Positions 1 through 6,224 of a stretch of DNA of 9,401 bases are shown here, piece after piece. Source of the DNA: Bacteroides sp. CAG:1060 (GTDB taxonomy: Bacteria; Bacteroidota; Bacteroidia; Bacteroidales; UBA932); NCBI GenBank assembly GCA_000432655.1, contig HF986348.1:56127-65527 (forward strand). Direction: 5' to 3'. A program made the position numbers and the translations under genes. The notes under the pieces were generated by a model that was given only the letters and a program-made list of their open reading frames with translations, ran no database searches and was not told where the DNA came from. The first letter of the stretch is position 1; each line of letters opens with the position of its first letter.

Positions 1-183
<183 letters not shown>

Positions 184-192
184 GATTTTTTA

Positions 193-200
193 TATATTTG
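193..200 (+). promoter_or_regulatory. Candidate Bacteroidota -7 promoter element ahead of the sphingolipid operon
   Basis: TATATTTG matches the Bacteroidota sigma-ABfr -7 consensus TAnnTTTG exactly. It lies 33 bp before the ATG at 234, leaving a short AT-rich leader. No good -33 TTTG/TTG is visible at the expected 19-21 bp spacing, so the call rests on the -7 box and its position just after the upstream stop codon. Confidence 0.45.
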
Positions 201-233
201 CGACTTGTACATAAACCAAAAAACCTTTTCGTG

Positions 234-1427
234 ATGAGTGGAATCTTAAACGAAATTTGCAGCCAGTACACACTTCCTCAAGAAGTTAAGGCTATGGGGG
301 TTTATCCCTATTACAGACCTATAGCTTCAGGTCAGGATCCTGTGGTCACCATGGCTGACGGGTCAAAAGTCCTTATGTTCGGGTCAAATTCCTATCTCGG
401 ACTTTCAGACGACCCACGGCTCAAAGAAGCAGCCGTCGCAGCAATCAGAAAATATGGGACAAGCTGCTCAGGCAGCCGTTTCCTGAACGGAACTCTTGAC
501 ATCCATGAAGAGCTCGAAGCCAAACTTGCAAAATTTGTAGGCAAAGATGCAGCAGTGACATACAGCACAGGATTTCAGGTAAACCTCGGTGTCGTAAGTT
601 GCCTTGGGTTCAGAGGAGGATACACATTCCTCGACGCCCTTGACCATGCCTGCATAATAGACGGAAGCAGGCTGGGATTTGCCGAGATTCGCAAATTCGC
701 ACACAATGACATGGATGCTCTGGAATCCAAACTCAAACTGGTTCCGTCCGATGCACCCAAGCTGATTGTCGTGGATGGAGTTTATTCTATGGAAGGAGAC
801 ATTGCTCCTGTCCCCAAAATAGTGGAGCTGTGCGAAAAGTACAATGCTTCCCTTATGATAGATGACGCGCACGGTCTGGGCGTCATAGGCAAAAACGGCT
901 CCGGGACCGCCAGTCACTTCGGCCTCACCGACAAGGTGGATCTCATTATGGGCACGTTCTCCAAGAGTTTCGGCTCTCTGGGAGGCTTCATTGCCGGAGA
1001 CGATACCGTCATAAATTACCTCAAGCACAACTCAAGAAGCCTTATTTTCAGCGCATCCATGACACCTGCCGCAGTAGCAGCCGCATCAAAAGCTCTGGAT
1101 ATAATGCTCGAAGAGCCGGAGCGCAGAGAAAATCTGTGGAAAGTCACGCTTCATGCACAGAAAGCATTCAAAGAGAGAGGATTCGACACCGGACACACAC
1201 AGTCCCCTATCATCCCGCTCTTTGTAAGAGATACCATAAAAGCGATGAAAATCGTGCGTCTGGCATACGAAAAAGGAGTATTCATCACTCCGGTAATCGC
1301 ACCGGCGGTACCGGAAAAAGACGTACTCATAAGATTTGCACTTATGGCCACCCACACCTGTGAGCAGGTGGACGAGGCCGTGGAGAAACTTACGGACATT
1401 TTCAAAGAACTGGAGGTAATAGCATAG
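234..1427 (+). CDS. spt: Serine palmitoyltransferase (alpha-oxoamine synthase family)
   Basis: This 397-residue PLP-dependent enzyme condenses L-serine with a fatty acyl-CoA to give 3-ketosphinganine, the committed step of sphingolipid synthesis. Length and layout match bacterial soluble SPTs. Visible motifs are FGSNSYLGLS (about 49-58), the glycine/serine-rich YGTSCSGSRFLNGT (74-87), H138 which should stack on PLP, the DDAHGLGVIG block with D210 and H213 for the cofactor ring, the Schiff-base lysine K244 in GTFSKSFGSLGG, and RFALMATHT near the C-terminus (367-375). Overall resemblance to Bacteroides SPT is stronger than to BioF or 2-amino-3-ketobutyrate CoA ligase, which share the fold. I chose the ATG at 234 because upstream in-frame codons belong to the previous gene read out of frame, and this start gives the family's usual N-terminus. 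It is first in a compact operon with the SDR 1 bp downstream. No catalytic residue is missing. Confidence 0.9.
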   Translation: MSGILNEICSQYTLPQEVKAMGVYPYYRPIASGQDPVVTMADGSKVLMFGSNSYLGLSDDPRLKEAAVAAIRKYGTSCSGSRFLNGTLDIHEELEAKLAKFVGKDAAVTYSTGFQVNLGVVSCLGFRGGYTFLDALDHACIIDGSRLGFAEIRKFAHNDMDALESKLKLVPSDAPKLIVVDGVYSMEGDIAPVPKIVELCEKYNASLMIDDAHGLGVIGKNGSGTASHFGLTDKVDLIMGTFSKSFGSLGGFIAGDDTVINYLKHNSRSLIFSASMTPAAVAAASKALDIMLEEPERRENLWKVTLHAQKAFKERGFDTGHTQSPIIPLFVRDTIKAMKIVRLAYEKGVFITPVIAPAVPEKDVLIRFALMATHTCEQVDEAVEKLTDIFKELEVIA

Positions 1428-1428
1428 C

Positions 1429-2223
1429 ATGGTCATTCTCATAACCGGCATAACTTCGGGCTTCGGCAAGGCCATGGCCGCGAAACTGTCCTCTGAAGGA
1501 CACAAGGTGTATGGTACACACAGAAAAGAGGTGGAACATATACCGGGAGTTACTTATATCACTGCGGAAGTTACAGACGACGCTCAGGTCGAAGCCGCAG
1601 TCCGACAGGTCATAGACACGGAAGGACGCATTGACGTCTTCATCAACAATGCCGGCATGGGTATCGGGGGGCCGCTCGAATTCAGCAGCCTCGAAGATGC
1701 GTCCCGCCAAATGGACGTCAACTGGATGGGAATGGTAAGGTTTCTGCACTTCGTCCTGCCTCAGATGCGCAGGCAGAAACATGGCAAAATAATCTGTTTC
1801 AGCTCGATAGGCGGACTCATCGGATTGCCTTACCAGGGCCTGTACTCTGCATCAAAATACGCTGTCGAAGGGTATTGCGAGGCCTTGAGGCTGGAAGTGA
1901 AGGAGTTCGGAATCAAGGTGGTGGTGATAGAGCCGGGTGACTTTTCCACCAACTTTACAGCCCAGCGCAAATGCGTGGCCGGCTCCGGGGCCGCTATGGC
2001 ATACCCGTCTTATGAACGTTCCCTCAAGGGCATCGAAAAAGATGAGATGACGGGACTGAAACCGGAGTTTCTGGCAGACAAGGTGTCCAGAATAATCCGC
2101 AAGAAATCTCCGCACTACAGCTATATAATTGCCTCACCTCTTCAGAAACTTTCGGTCGTGGCCAAGGCAATTCTCCCGCGAAGGCTGTTCTATTGGATAT
2201 TGTCAAAGTACTATAATCTGTAA
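1429..2223 (+). CDS. Short-chain dehydrogenase/reductase, candidate 3-ketosphinganine reductase
   Basis: This is a 264-residue classical SDR. The cofactor motif TGITSGFG lies at 6-13 and NNAG at 73-76. The catalytic tetrad reads N98, S126, Y139 and K143, with Tyr 13 residues after Ser as usual. The stretch after beta-2 carries H31-R32-K33 rather than an acidic residue, which suggests NADPH preference. The C-terminal 20 residues are hydrophobic and basic (PRRLFYWILSKYYNL) and could form a membrane-interacting tail, as in SDRs that handle lipid substrates. The start is 1 bp after the spt stop, and GGAGGT at 1412-1417 inside the end of spt serves as ribosome site, so the two genes are probably coupled. 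Position makes reduction of the SPT product an attractive role. Substrate cannot be read from the sequence, and I believe the characterised ketosphinganine reductase of B. thetaiotaomicron is encoded away from its SPT. The SDR assignment is secure; the substrate is inference. Confidence 0.8.
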   Translation: MVILITGITSGFGKAMAAKLSSEGHKVYGTHRKEVEHIPGVTYITAEVTDDAQVEAAVRQVIDTEGRIDVFINNAGMGIGGPLEFSSLEDASRQMDVNWMGMVRFLHFVLPQMRRQKHGKIICFSSIGGLIGLPYQGLYSASKYAVEGYCEALRLEVKEFGIKVVVIEPGDFSTNFTAQRKCVAGSGAAMAYPSYERSLKGIEKDEMTGLKPEFLADKVSRIIRKKSPHYSYIIASPLQKLSVVAKAILPRRLFYWILSKYYNL

Positions 2224-2255
2224 TTGTGGCTCAGGAGACCGGTTATAAGGATGTT

Positions 2256-2804
2256 ATGGACAAGAGCGTAAGCCTCACACAGCTATTTTTGATTTTCTTC
2301 AAGATGGGAGCGTTCACTATCGGCGGAGGCTACGCAATGATTCCCCTGATAGAGAAAGAACTCACCAAAAGGGGATGGATATCCGAGGAAGATCTTCAGA
2401 ATATTGTGGTTCTGGCACAAAGCGCACCGGGACTTCTTGCCGTGAACATGGCCATATACAGCGGTTACAGACTCGCCGGTCTAAAGGGTAGTATCGTGGC
2501 TTCTGTCGGAGCCGTACTTCCGTCATTTGTGATCATACTCGCCATCGCCATGGCATTCACTTCTTTCAAAGACAACAAGGTAATAGCGAGCATATTCCAG
2601 GGCGTAAGGCCCGTAGCTGTAGCCCTTATTCTCGTACCTGCAGCCAATATGGCCAAATCAGGATGCAAGACATGGTGGACATGGCTGATTGCCGCAGTCA
2701 CTCTTTTCGCCGTGGCATTCATGAAAGTATCACCCATATGGATTATTCTCGTAACCATCTTTGTGGCGTCGGGAATTGCCATATTAAGCAAAAGGAGGAA
2801 ATGA
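2256..2804 (+). CDS. Chromate-transporter (CHR) family protein, half-size subunit 1
   Basis: This is a 182-residue integral membrane protein with the half-length CHR fold. The N-terminal conserved segment reads FFKMGAFTIGGGYAMIPLIE, followed by a cytoplasmic stretch EKELTKRGWISEEDL and the second signature AQSAPGLLAVNMAIYSGYRLAG. About five or six hydrophobic segments follow, and the tail is basic (KRRK). Full-length ChrA is a tandem of two such halves; here the second half is the next gene, so the pair probably forms a heterodimer. CHR proteins can export chromate, but in gut anaerobes the natural substrate is often unknown. I chose the ATG at 2256 because AGG at 2248-2250 precedes it at suitable spacing and homologues start close to the first membrane segment. 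A GTG at 2226 would add ten residues but lacks a ribosome site. It is third in the spt operon. Confidence 0.82.
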   Translation: MDKSVSLTQLFLIFFKMGAFTIGGGYAMIPLIEKELTKRGWISEEDLQNIVVLAQSAPGLLAVNMAIYSGYRLAGLKGSIVASVGAVLPSFVIILAIAMAFTSFKDNKVIASIFQGVRPVAVALILVPAANMAKSGCKTWWTWLIAAVTLFAVAFMKVSPIWIILVTIFVASGIAILSKRRK

Positions 2805-3400
2805 TGGGTCTTTTGCTTTGGCAGTTGTTTGCAACTTTCTTCATAATCGGCCTCTTCAATTTCGGTGGCGGAGGTGCGATGCTGTCGCTCATCCAGGCCG
2901 AGGTTTTGCATAATCATGCATGGATAACCGAGCAAGCGTTTACTGATATCGTGGCCATTTCCCAGTCCACCCCCGGGCCAATCGGCATCAACTGTGCCAC
3001 CTACGTCGGCTATCAGGTAATGCACGATGCCGGATACGGCAACCTTTTGGCCGTTCTCGGCTCCGCATCCACCACGCTGGCCCTGGTGCTGCCGTCATTC
3101 ATACTGTTCTTCGCTATCATAAAAGTATTCAACCGATTCCACGACCACCCGGTGTTCGTCTCTGTCATGACGGGGTTGAAACCGGTGGTGGCAGGCATGA
3201 TAGGGGCCGCCGCGCTCATTCTCATACTCAGAATAAATTTCGGGTGGAACTCTCTGGACATCAGCATTATCTCCGAGAATTTCCCTGACTGGAAAGCCTG
3301 GACGATGTTCGCGGCATCATTCTTACTCGCCTACACCAAAAAAGTCGGGCCCATCGCACTTCTTCTCGCCTCCGGAGTCATCGGTCTGCTTGTGTATTAA
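2801..3400 (+). CDS. Chromate-transporter (CHR) family protein, half-size subunit 2
   Basis: This is a 199-residue membrane protein homologous to the preceding subunit. The N-terminal signature reads ATFFIIGLFNFGGGGAMLSL and the second signature SQSTPGPIGINCATYVGYQ; the latter P-G-P-x-G-x-N form is typical of one CHR half. About six hydrophobic segments follow, ending in a C-terminal helix with few polar residues. The start overlaps the upstream stop as ATGA (2801-2804). A strong AGGAGG at 2793-2798 lies 2 nt before this ATG and 5 nt before a second ATG at 2804, so translation may really begin at 2804, one residue shorter. The overlap implies translational coupling and near-equal expression of the two halves. 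Family is confident; chromate as substrate is not shown by the sequence. Confidence 0.85.
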   Translation: MMGLLLWQLFATFFIIGLFNFGGGGAMLSLIQAEVLHNHAWITEQAFTDIVAISQSTPGPIGINCATYVGYQVMHDAGYGNLLAVLGSASTTLALVLPSFILFFAIIKVFNRFHDHPVFVSVMTGLKPVVAGMIGAAALILILRINFGWNSLDISIISENFPDWKAWTMFAASFLLAYTKKVGPIALLLASGVIGLLVY

Positions 3401-3402
3401 AG

Positions 3403-3425
3403 ATTTGCCTATTAATTTGGCAAAT
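3403..3425 (+). terminator. Short hairpin just after the spt-SDR-CHR operon
   Basis: ATTTGCC (3403-3409) pairs with GGCAAAT (3419-3425) around a 9-nt loop, beginning 2 nt after the last CHR stop. The stem is only 7 bp, AT-rich, and not followed by a clean T run. It could mark the transcript end or protect the 3' end, but it is not a strong intrinsic terminator. Confidence 0.35.
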
Positions 3426-3540
3426 TTCAATAAAACTTATACCTTCCCGTTTTTGATAGGAAGTCGTAAAGAACTTCCATCATTAGGATTTCCTCAAGCG
3501 ACGTACGAAGACAAATCTTCTATAATAAAATAAAAACAAT
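3426..3540. other. Intergenic stretch without a supported gene
   Basis: This AT-rich stretch lies between the operon and the unknown gene. It contains a second hairpin, GGAAGT (3459-3464) with ACTTCC (3473-3478) and an 8-nt loop. One plus-strand frame stays open from the end of the CHR gene to the TAA in 3528-3530, with a protein-like composition but no start codon. It may be chance or the remnant tail of a lost gene. I see no convincing promoter. Confidence 0.4.
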
Positions 3541-3660
3541 ATAACGTCTCAACAAACCGTTAATCCAACCGTAGAAAGCGAAGTTGCAGTAAGTGAACCA
3601 ACCCCTGATAAAACGAAGGTAGATACGGTACATATTGAGCATTATACCAAAGTAGGCAAA

Positions 3661-4149
3661 GTGGATTCAACAGAATTGTTCCACGCACTTGACTCCATCT
3701 GGATGAATTACAACGACTCCTTGCTAAATGACGCCATTATAGATTTATACCATGAACATAGGGGGCTAGAAACAAGTCAAGAATTTGCAAATGTTTTATA
3801 TAGACTTCAAGAAGATACCAATGATGCAGGCACAGCTGAATTTCTTTATGAGTATATCGTGCTGATTTTTAAGAACTCCGAACAAACAAGATCGGATTTA
3901 CGCAAAATACTTGGCTGGTTCAGTGACGAGGAGCGCGATATAATGCTTGACAATTTGCTCGATCATACTTTATATATGATATATCTAAATGGCCACTACA
4001 GCGAATACGAAGACTACCACGACATCATTCCCAAAGATACAGTTTTTAAATATATGCCTTTCTTTTCAGAAGCAGAATATGACAAAATTTTGGAAAGACT
4101 GAAAAAGAAAGCCAAAAAAGGAGCTGAAGAATTTATGCGTAATTACTAA
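3661..4149 (+). CDS. Unknown acidic, alpha-helical protein with unclear start
   Basis: I do not recognise this protein. From the GTG at 3661 it has 162 residues, strongly acidic in the first two thirds and ending in a lysine-rich helix (RLKKKAKKGAEEF). Predicted character is almost wholly helical and cytoplasmic, with no signal peptide or membrane segment. The frame stays open upstream to TAA codons at 3523-3528, and the translated extension (rich in T, V, E and P, as in VNPTVESEVAVSEPTPDK) looks like coding sequence, yet it has no ATG, GTG or TTG. An ATA at 3541 sits where an initiation codon would be expected and would give 202 residues. Either the gene uses the GTG at 3661 or a rare codon, or its start has mutated and it is decaying. 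It is isolated, with no partner on either side. Its composition would suit a small immunity or adaptor protein, but that is a guess. Confidence 0.6.
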   Translation: MDSTELFHALDSIWMNYNDSLLNDAIIDLYHEHRGLETSQEFANVLYRLQEDTNDAGTAEFLYEYIVLIFKNSEQTRSDLRKILGWFSDEERDIMLDNLLDHTLYMIYLNGHYSEYEDYHDIIPKDTVFKYMPFFSEAEYDKILERLKKKAKKGAEEFMRNY

Positions 4150-4271
4150 GCATATGACTATAATCCCGTCTTTGACACTTTGATTTTAAGATATAAAGTC
4201 CCCAGACCGCTGAGTTGGCGATTTTGGGTCTTTGTGTTTTTCTGACTTTGTAGTAGACAATCACTTTTAGG

Positions 4272-4398
4272 GCCTGCGGTCGAGGGATTTCGGACCGGTA
4301 CGCACCTGTCGGTGCTATCCCTCCCACGCTTAAGCGCGGGTCCCTCCCGTTCACGAGCCACGGGCGGCTACGCCGTCCGAAGCCCCTCGACCGCAGGC
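4272..4398. repeat. GC-rich multi-branched inverted-repeat element
   Basis: An outer perfect 15-bp stem, GCCTGCGGTCGAGGG (4272-4286) with its reverse complement at 4384-4398, encloses about 97 nt. Inside are three further hairpins: GCACC/GGTGC (4302-4306, 4311-4315), CCC-A-CGCTTAAGCG-C-GGG (4323-4340), and GGGCGGC/GCCGTCC (4362-4368, 4372-4378). Alternative pairs also exist: GAGGGAT/ATCCCTC (4282-4288, 4317-4323) and CGGAC/GTCCG (4291-4295, 4375-4379). The composition is far more GC-rich than the flanks. It could be a folded RNA, a single-strand DNA processing site such as an oriT or rolling-circle origin, or a miniature mobile element. No coding sense was found in it. Confidence 0.7.
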
Positions 4399-4611
4399 GT
4401 GCAGATAGTCGGCTATCGGTATCGCCTTGATGTGTTGTAGGTCGTAAAATCTTGATTTCATAAGTTGATTCGATGATTATTGTGTGGATAAAAAGGTGAT
4501 TCAAACGGTGAAAGGGAAAAGATTGTCGGCTCACGGAGGACGCACCTTGTCGCACTTCCCGGCAGACAAAAAACAAAAAGCCTTTCCCAGCTTTTTTCCT
4601 TTCACTGTATA

Positions 4612-4634
4612 TCTTCTTTCACAGTGAAAGAAGA
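4612..4634. promoter_or_regulatory. 23-nt palindrome, operator-like, ahead of a small gene
   Basis: TCTTCTTTCAC (4612-4622) is exactly the reverse complement of 4624-4634, around a single central base. A further half-site CTTTCACTGT lies at 4599-4608 and can pair with ACAGTGAAAG (4621-4630), so two mutually exclusive hairpins are possible. The dyad ends 8 bp before the ATG at 4643, fitting an operator or a translational control hairpin. Confidence 0.5.
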
Positions 4635-4642
4635 AAGTATCT

Positions 4643-4954
4643 ATGGCATTTCTTGTTCGTTTGTCTCTTTTCATTGTTCGTATCTCTTTTGTTTGCTTGG
4701 TTTTGAACTTTCACCCGAAAACGGATGCTGAAACCAAGTTAGAGAGCCGAACCTATACCGACAAGGTTTGCGAGGCTGTTGCTTCGGGGTACGGGAAAAT
4801 GCTCCGAAAATGGACGGGGCAAACGGGAGAAATTGGGACGAAACCATTCAAAAGGAGAGAATCGAGAGAAGAACGGCTCGGAAACCAACTTCATCGGATT
4901 GCTGACTCTTGCACACTTTTTCTTCGAGGGATATGCAAGCGAGAATTATCATAG
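4643..4954 (+). CDS. Small unknown protein with an N-terminal membrane segment
   Basis: I do not recognise this 103-residue protein. Residues 2-23 form one hydrophobic stretch (LVRLSLFIVRISFVCLVLNF), which could be a membrane anchor or uncleaved signal. The rest is hydrophilic and basic, with clusters such as KRRESREER, and would lie in the cytoplasm or bind nucleic acid. Support for it being real comes from its flanks: a palindrome ends 8 bp before its ATG, and a terminator-like hairpin starts 17 bp after its stop, so the three look like one transcription unit. Against it, no homology is recalled and no ribosome site is evident. It may belong to the accessory functions of the decayed element. 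Confidence 0.45.
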   Translation: MAFLVRLSLFIVRISFVCLVLNFHPKTDAETKLESRTYTDKVCEAVASGYGKMLRKWTGQTGEIGTKPFKRRESREERLGNQLHRIADSCTLFLRGICKRELS

Positions 4955-4970
4955 GCGAGAGAACCTCCAA

Positions 4971-5031
4971 AAGATGCCGAGTAATCGAAGAAAAGATACC
5001 GAGCGACCGTGAGATTGCTCGGCATCTTTTT
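4971..5031 (+). terminator. Large hairpin with T tract and a competing alternative stem
   Basis: Positions 4971-4986 pair with 5013-5028 over 16 bp with one T-G wobble; the core is AAGATGCCGAG with CTCGGCATCTT. A run of five T (5027-5031) follows, so it resembles an intrinsic terminator for the gene ending at 4954. A near-copy of the left arm, AAGATACCGAG (4993-5003), lies in the loop and can pair with the same right arm with one mismatch, so two stems compete. This is the layout of an attenuator rather than a plain terminator. Confidence 0.6.
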
Positions 5032-5166
5032 CCCGTTGTATCGTGCGGACATTTCACACCATATCGAAGCCACAAGTACGCACTTAGAGAAAGGTGAGTG
5101 AATTAGGCGGTTTGTGCTTGTACATTTGCCTGCGATTTCCTGCTGTTTCCCTTGATTTCATCGGGT

Positions 5167-5198
5167 TTTGGGACAAGGATTGCGCCTGCATACATTTG
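5167..5198 (+). promoter_or_regulatory. Bacteroidota promoter for the HTH gene
   Basis: TTTG (5167-5170) and TACATTTG (5191-5198) match the -33 TTTG and -7 TAnnTTTG elements with a 20-bp spacer, within the normal range. The predicted start of transcription is about 30 bp before the ATG at 5239. A second TACATTTG at 5121-5128 has no suitably spaced -33 element. Confidence 0.6.
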
Positions 5199-5238
5199 CA
5201 CCGAAAAGAGAAAAACGACAATTAAAAACGATATTGAC

Positions 5239-5613
5239 ATGAGATTTACCGCCATCGACACCTCCGCTTGGGAGGAACTGAAAAAGAGCATCGAAGAGCT
5301 AGCTCTTTGTGTGAGAGAACATTTCGGAACGAAGCCTGAATTCCCCGACCTGTTGCACAACGGGGATGTGTGCCGAATACTGAACATCAGCAAGCGAACG
5401 CTCCAGCACTATCGGGAGACATCTGTTCTGGACTCCTTTGCCACTTGTTTGATAGATACAGCCGACAAGCCATCCCTCAGAACAATATTGGATACTACTT
5501 TGAATATATCATTTTCAATTTCTTTTGCCGTTCTTCTTCTTGCCATATCTTTTATTTTTAATGCGGAAGGGCGAGGAATACTCCTCACCCTTCTTTTTAG
5601 CCTTTCTATCTAA
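5239..5613 (+). CDS. Helix-turn-helix (excisionase/MerR-like) DNA-binding protein with abnormal C-terminus
   Basis: The first 62 residues match the small HTH proteins found on Bacteroidales integrative elements: an amphipathic helix (about 10-28, WEELKKSIEELALCVREHF) and an HTH at about 40-60 with NGDVCRILNISKRTLQHYRE. Such proteins act as excision or recombination directionality factors, or as local regulators. Relatives end soon after the HTH with a short wing (G-x-K-x-Y-Y then D-I type). Here that wing is absent in every frame after residue 64. The frame instead reads unrelated sequence and a hydrophobic tail, and passes straight through a strong terminator at 5566-5598 before stopping at 5611. 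The 3' end therefore looks replaced or frameshifted, and the product may be non-functional or keep only DNA binding. The ATG at 5239 lies correctly behind the promoter; an in-frame ATG at 5152 lies upstream of that promoter. Confidence 0.6.
   Translation: MRFTAIDTSAWEELKKSIEELALCVREHFGTKPEFPDLLHNGDVCRILNISKRTLQHYRETSVLDSFATCLIDTADKPSLRTILDTTLNISFSISFAVLLLAISFIFNAEGRGILLTLLFSLSI
5566..5598 (+). terminator. Rho-independent terminator
   Basis: GAAGGG-C-GAGGA (5566-5577) pairs with TCCTC-A-CCCTTC (5582-5593) around a 4-nt loop, with one internal C/A mismatch, followed by five T (5594-5598). It is a classical strong terminator on the plus strand, and it lies inside the HTH reading frame, which argues that the frame's 3' part was not originally coding. 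Confidence 0.8.
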
Positions 5614-5647
5614 AAAACAATCTTACTAGATAAGATCGTTTTGTCTT
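5612..5647. terminator. Bidirectional terminator between convergent genes
   Basis: AACAATCTTA (5616-5625) pairs with TAAGATCGTT (5631-5640) over 10 bp with one wobble and a 5-nt loop. An A run lies on the left (5612-5617) and a T-rich stretch on the right (5639-5648), so it can terminate in both directions. It separates the plus-strand HTH gene from the minus-strand envelope gene ending at 5655. Confidence 0.7.
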
Positions 5648-5654
5648 TTACAAA

Positions 5655-6224
5655 TCAGAACTTTAGTGCTACTCCTATGGATAAATCTGGAATTGAAGCT
5701 GGACTTAATAGTGTATAGTAAGTCATTCCCCAACTCCCATCTTTAACGTGACTTTGGGATCTATGCCCAAAAGGAACGGCAAACTGAAGTCCTGCGTCCG
5801 CAAAGATATAGAATTTGTTAGAGTTAAACAAAGGAAGTATTCCTCCTATTCCAATACCAGCACCTGTGTAATAAGGTTTGTTTTCTATTGGAGTTTCGGA
5901 AAAGAACACCCCACCTAATACCTTGAATTTGGCATAAAATCCTTTATCAATCGTTCCCTTCAGATAGTATTTCATAGATGGAGTTATAGATATATTTACT
6001 GGAACAAGCCAACAATGGGTTGTTATATCTCCCCCTATAGATATTTTGGACGATAGGGGAACTTCCGCACCTATATTTGCTCCAAAGAAAAAGGATTGAG
6101 GTTTAGTTGTCAAGAAGAAACTTTTATCTGCGCTTTTTTTGTTATCCTGTGCAAATCCTTTAAATGAAAAGGAGTAACACAAACACCAGAAAAATAAAAG
6201 AGCAAACTTTCTTAGTATAATCAT
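5655..6224 (-). CDS. Small secreted outer-membrane beta-barrel-like protein
   Basis: This 189-residue protein has a clear signal peptide: basic MIILRK, a hydrophobic core of about 12 residues, and a likely cut near GFA-QD at 25-26. The mature part is rich in glycine, aromatics and alternating hydrophobic segments (FFFGANIGAEV, FYAKFKVLGGVFF, YTGAGIGIGGILP, FYIFADAGLQFAV) and ends in a phenylalanine (SIGVALKF), the usual C-terminal residue for outer-membrane barrel insertion. It fits an eight-strand-type barrel or porin-like family, function unknown. I chose the ATG at 6224 because it overlaps the stop of the upstream gene as ATGA, implying coupling, and gives a textbook signal peptide. An upstream ATG at 6239 would add MEAQK. 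It is the second gene of a two-gene minus-strand unit, followed by a bidirectional terminator. Confidence 0.75.
   Translation of the reverse strand: MIILRKFALLFFWCLCYSFSFKGFAQDNKKSADKSFFLTTKPQSFFFGANIGAEVPLSSKISIGGDITTHCWLVPVNISITPSMKYYLKGTIDKGFYAKFKVLGGVFFSETPIENKPYYTGAGIGIGGILPLFNSNKFYIFADAGLQFAVPFGHRSQSHVKDGSWGMTYYTLLSPASIPDLSIGVALKF

Larger units (their letters stand above)
4150..4642. other. Long intergenic region dominated by structured DNA
   Basis: About 490 bases without a gene I can support. The centre holds a GC-rich multi-hairpin element (4272-4398) and the right end a 23-nt palindrome (4612-4634), each listed separately. The flanks are AT-rich. Minus-strand open frames crossing here (to 147 codons) translate to arginine- and proline-rich low-plausibility proteins produced by the GC-rich insert, so I do not call them. 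Confidence 0.5.

Noticed and set aside
468..1028. 186-codon minus-strand open frame inside the serine palmitoyltransferase gene
   Set aside because: It is antisense to a gene with all catalytic motifs intact, and its translation is rich in Cys, His and Ser with no recognisable domain.
2465..3025. 186-codon minus-strand open frame across both CHR genes
   Set aside because: It is antisense to two genes with strong family signatures and an ATGA overlap.
4133..4576. 147-codon minus-strand open frame across the GC-rich element
   Set aside because: The middle of the translation is the GC-rich hairpin element read as Arg/Pro/Gly-rich sequence; no domain, no ribosome site, and the element is better explained as structured DNA or RNA.
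5103..5393. 96-codon minus-strand open frame with a signal-like segment
   Set aside because: It lies antisense over a well-spaced promoter and the conserved HTH domain of the plus-strand gene, so it is most likely a shadow.
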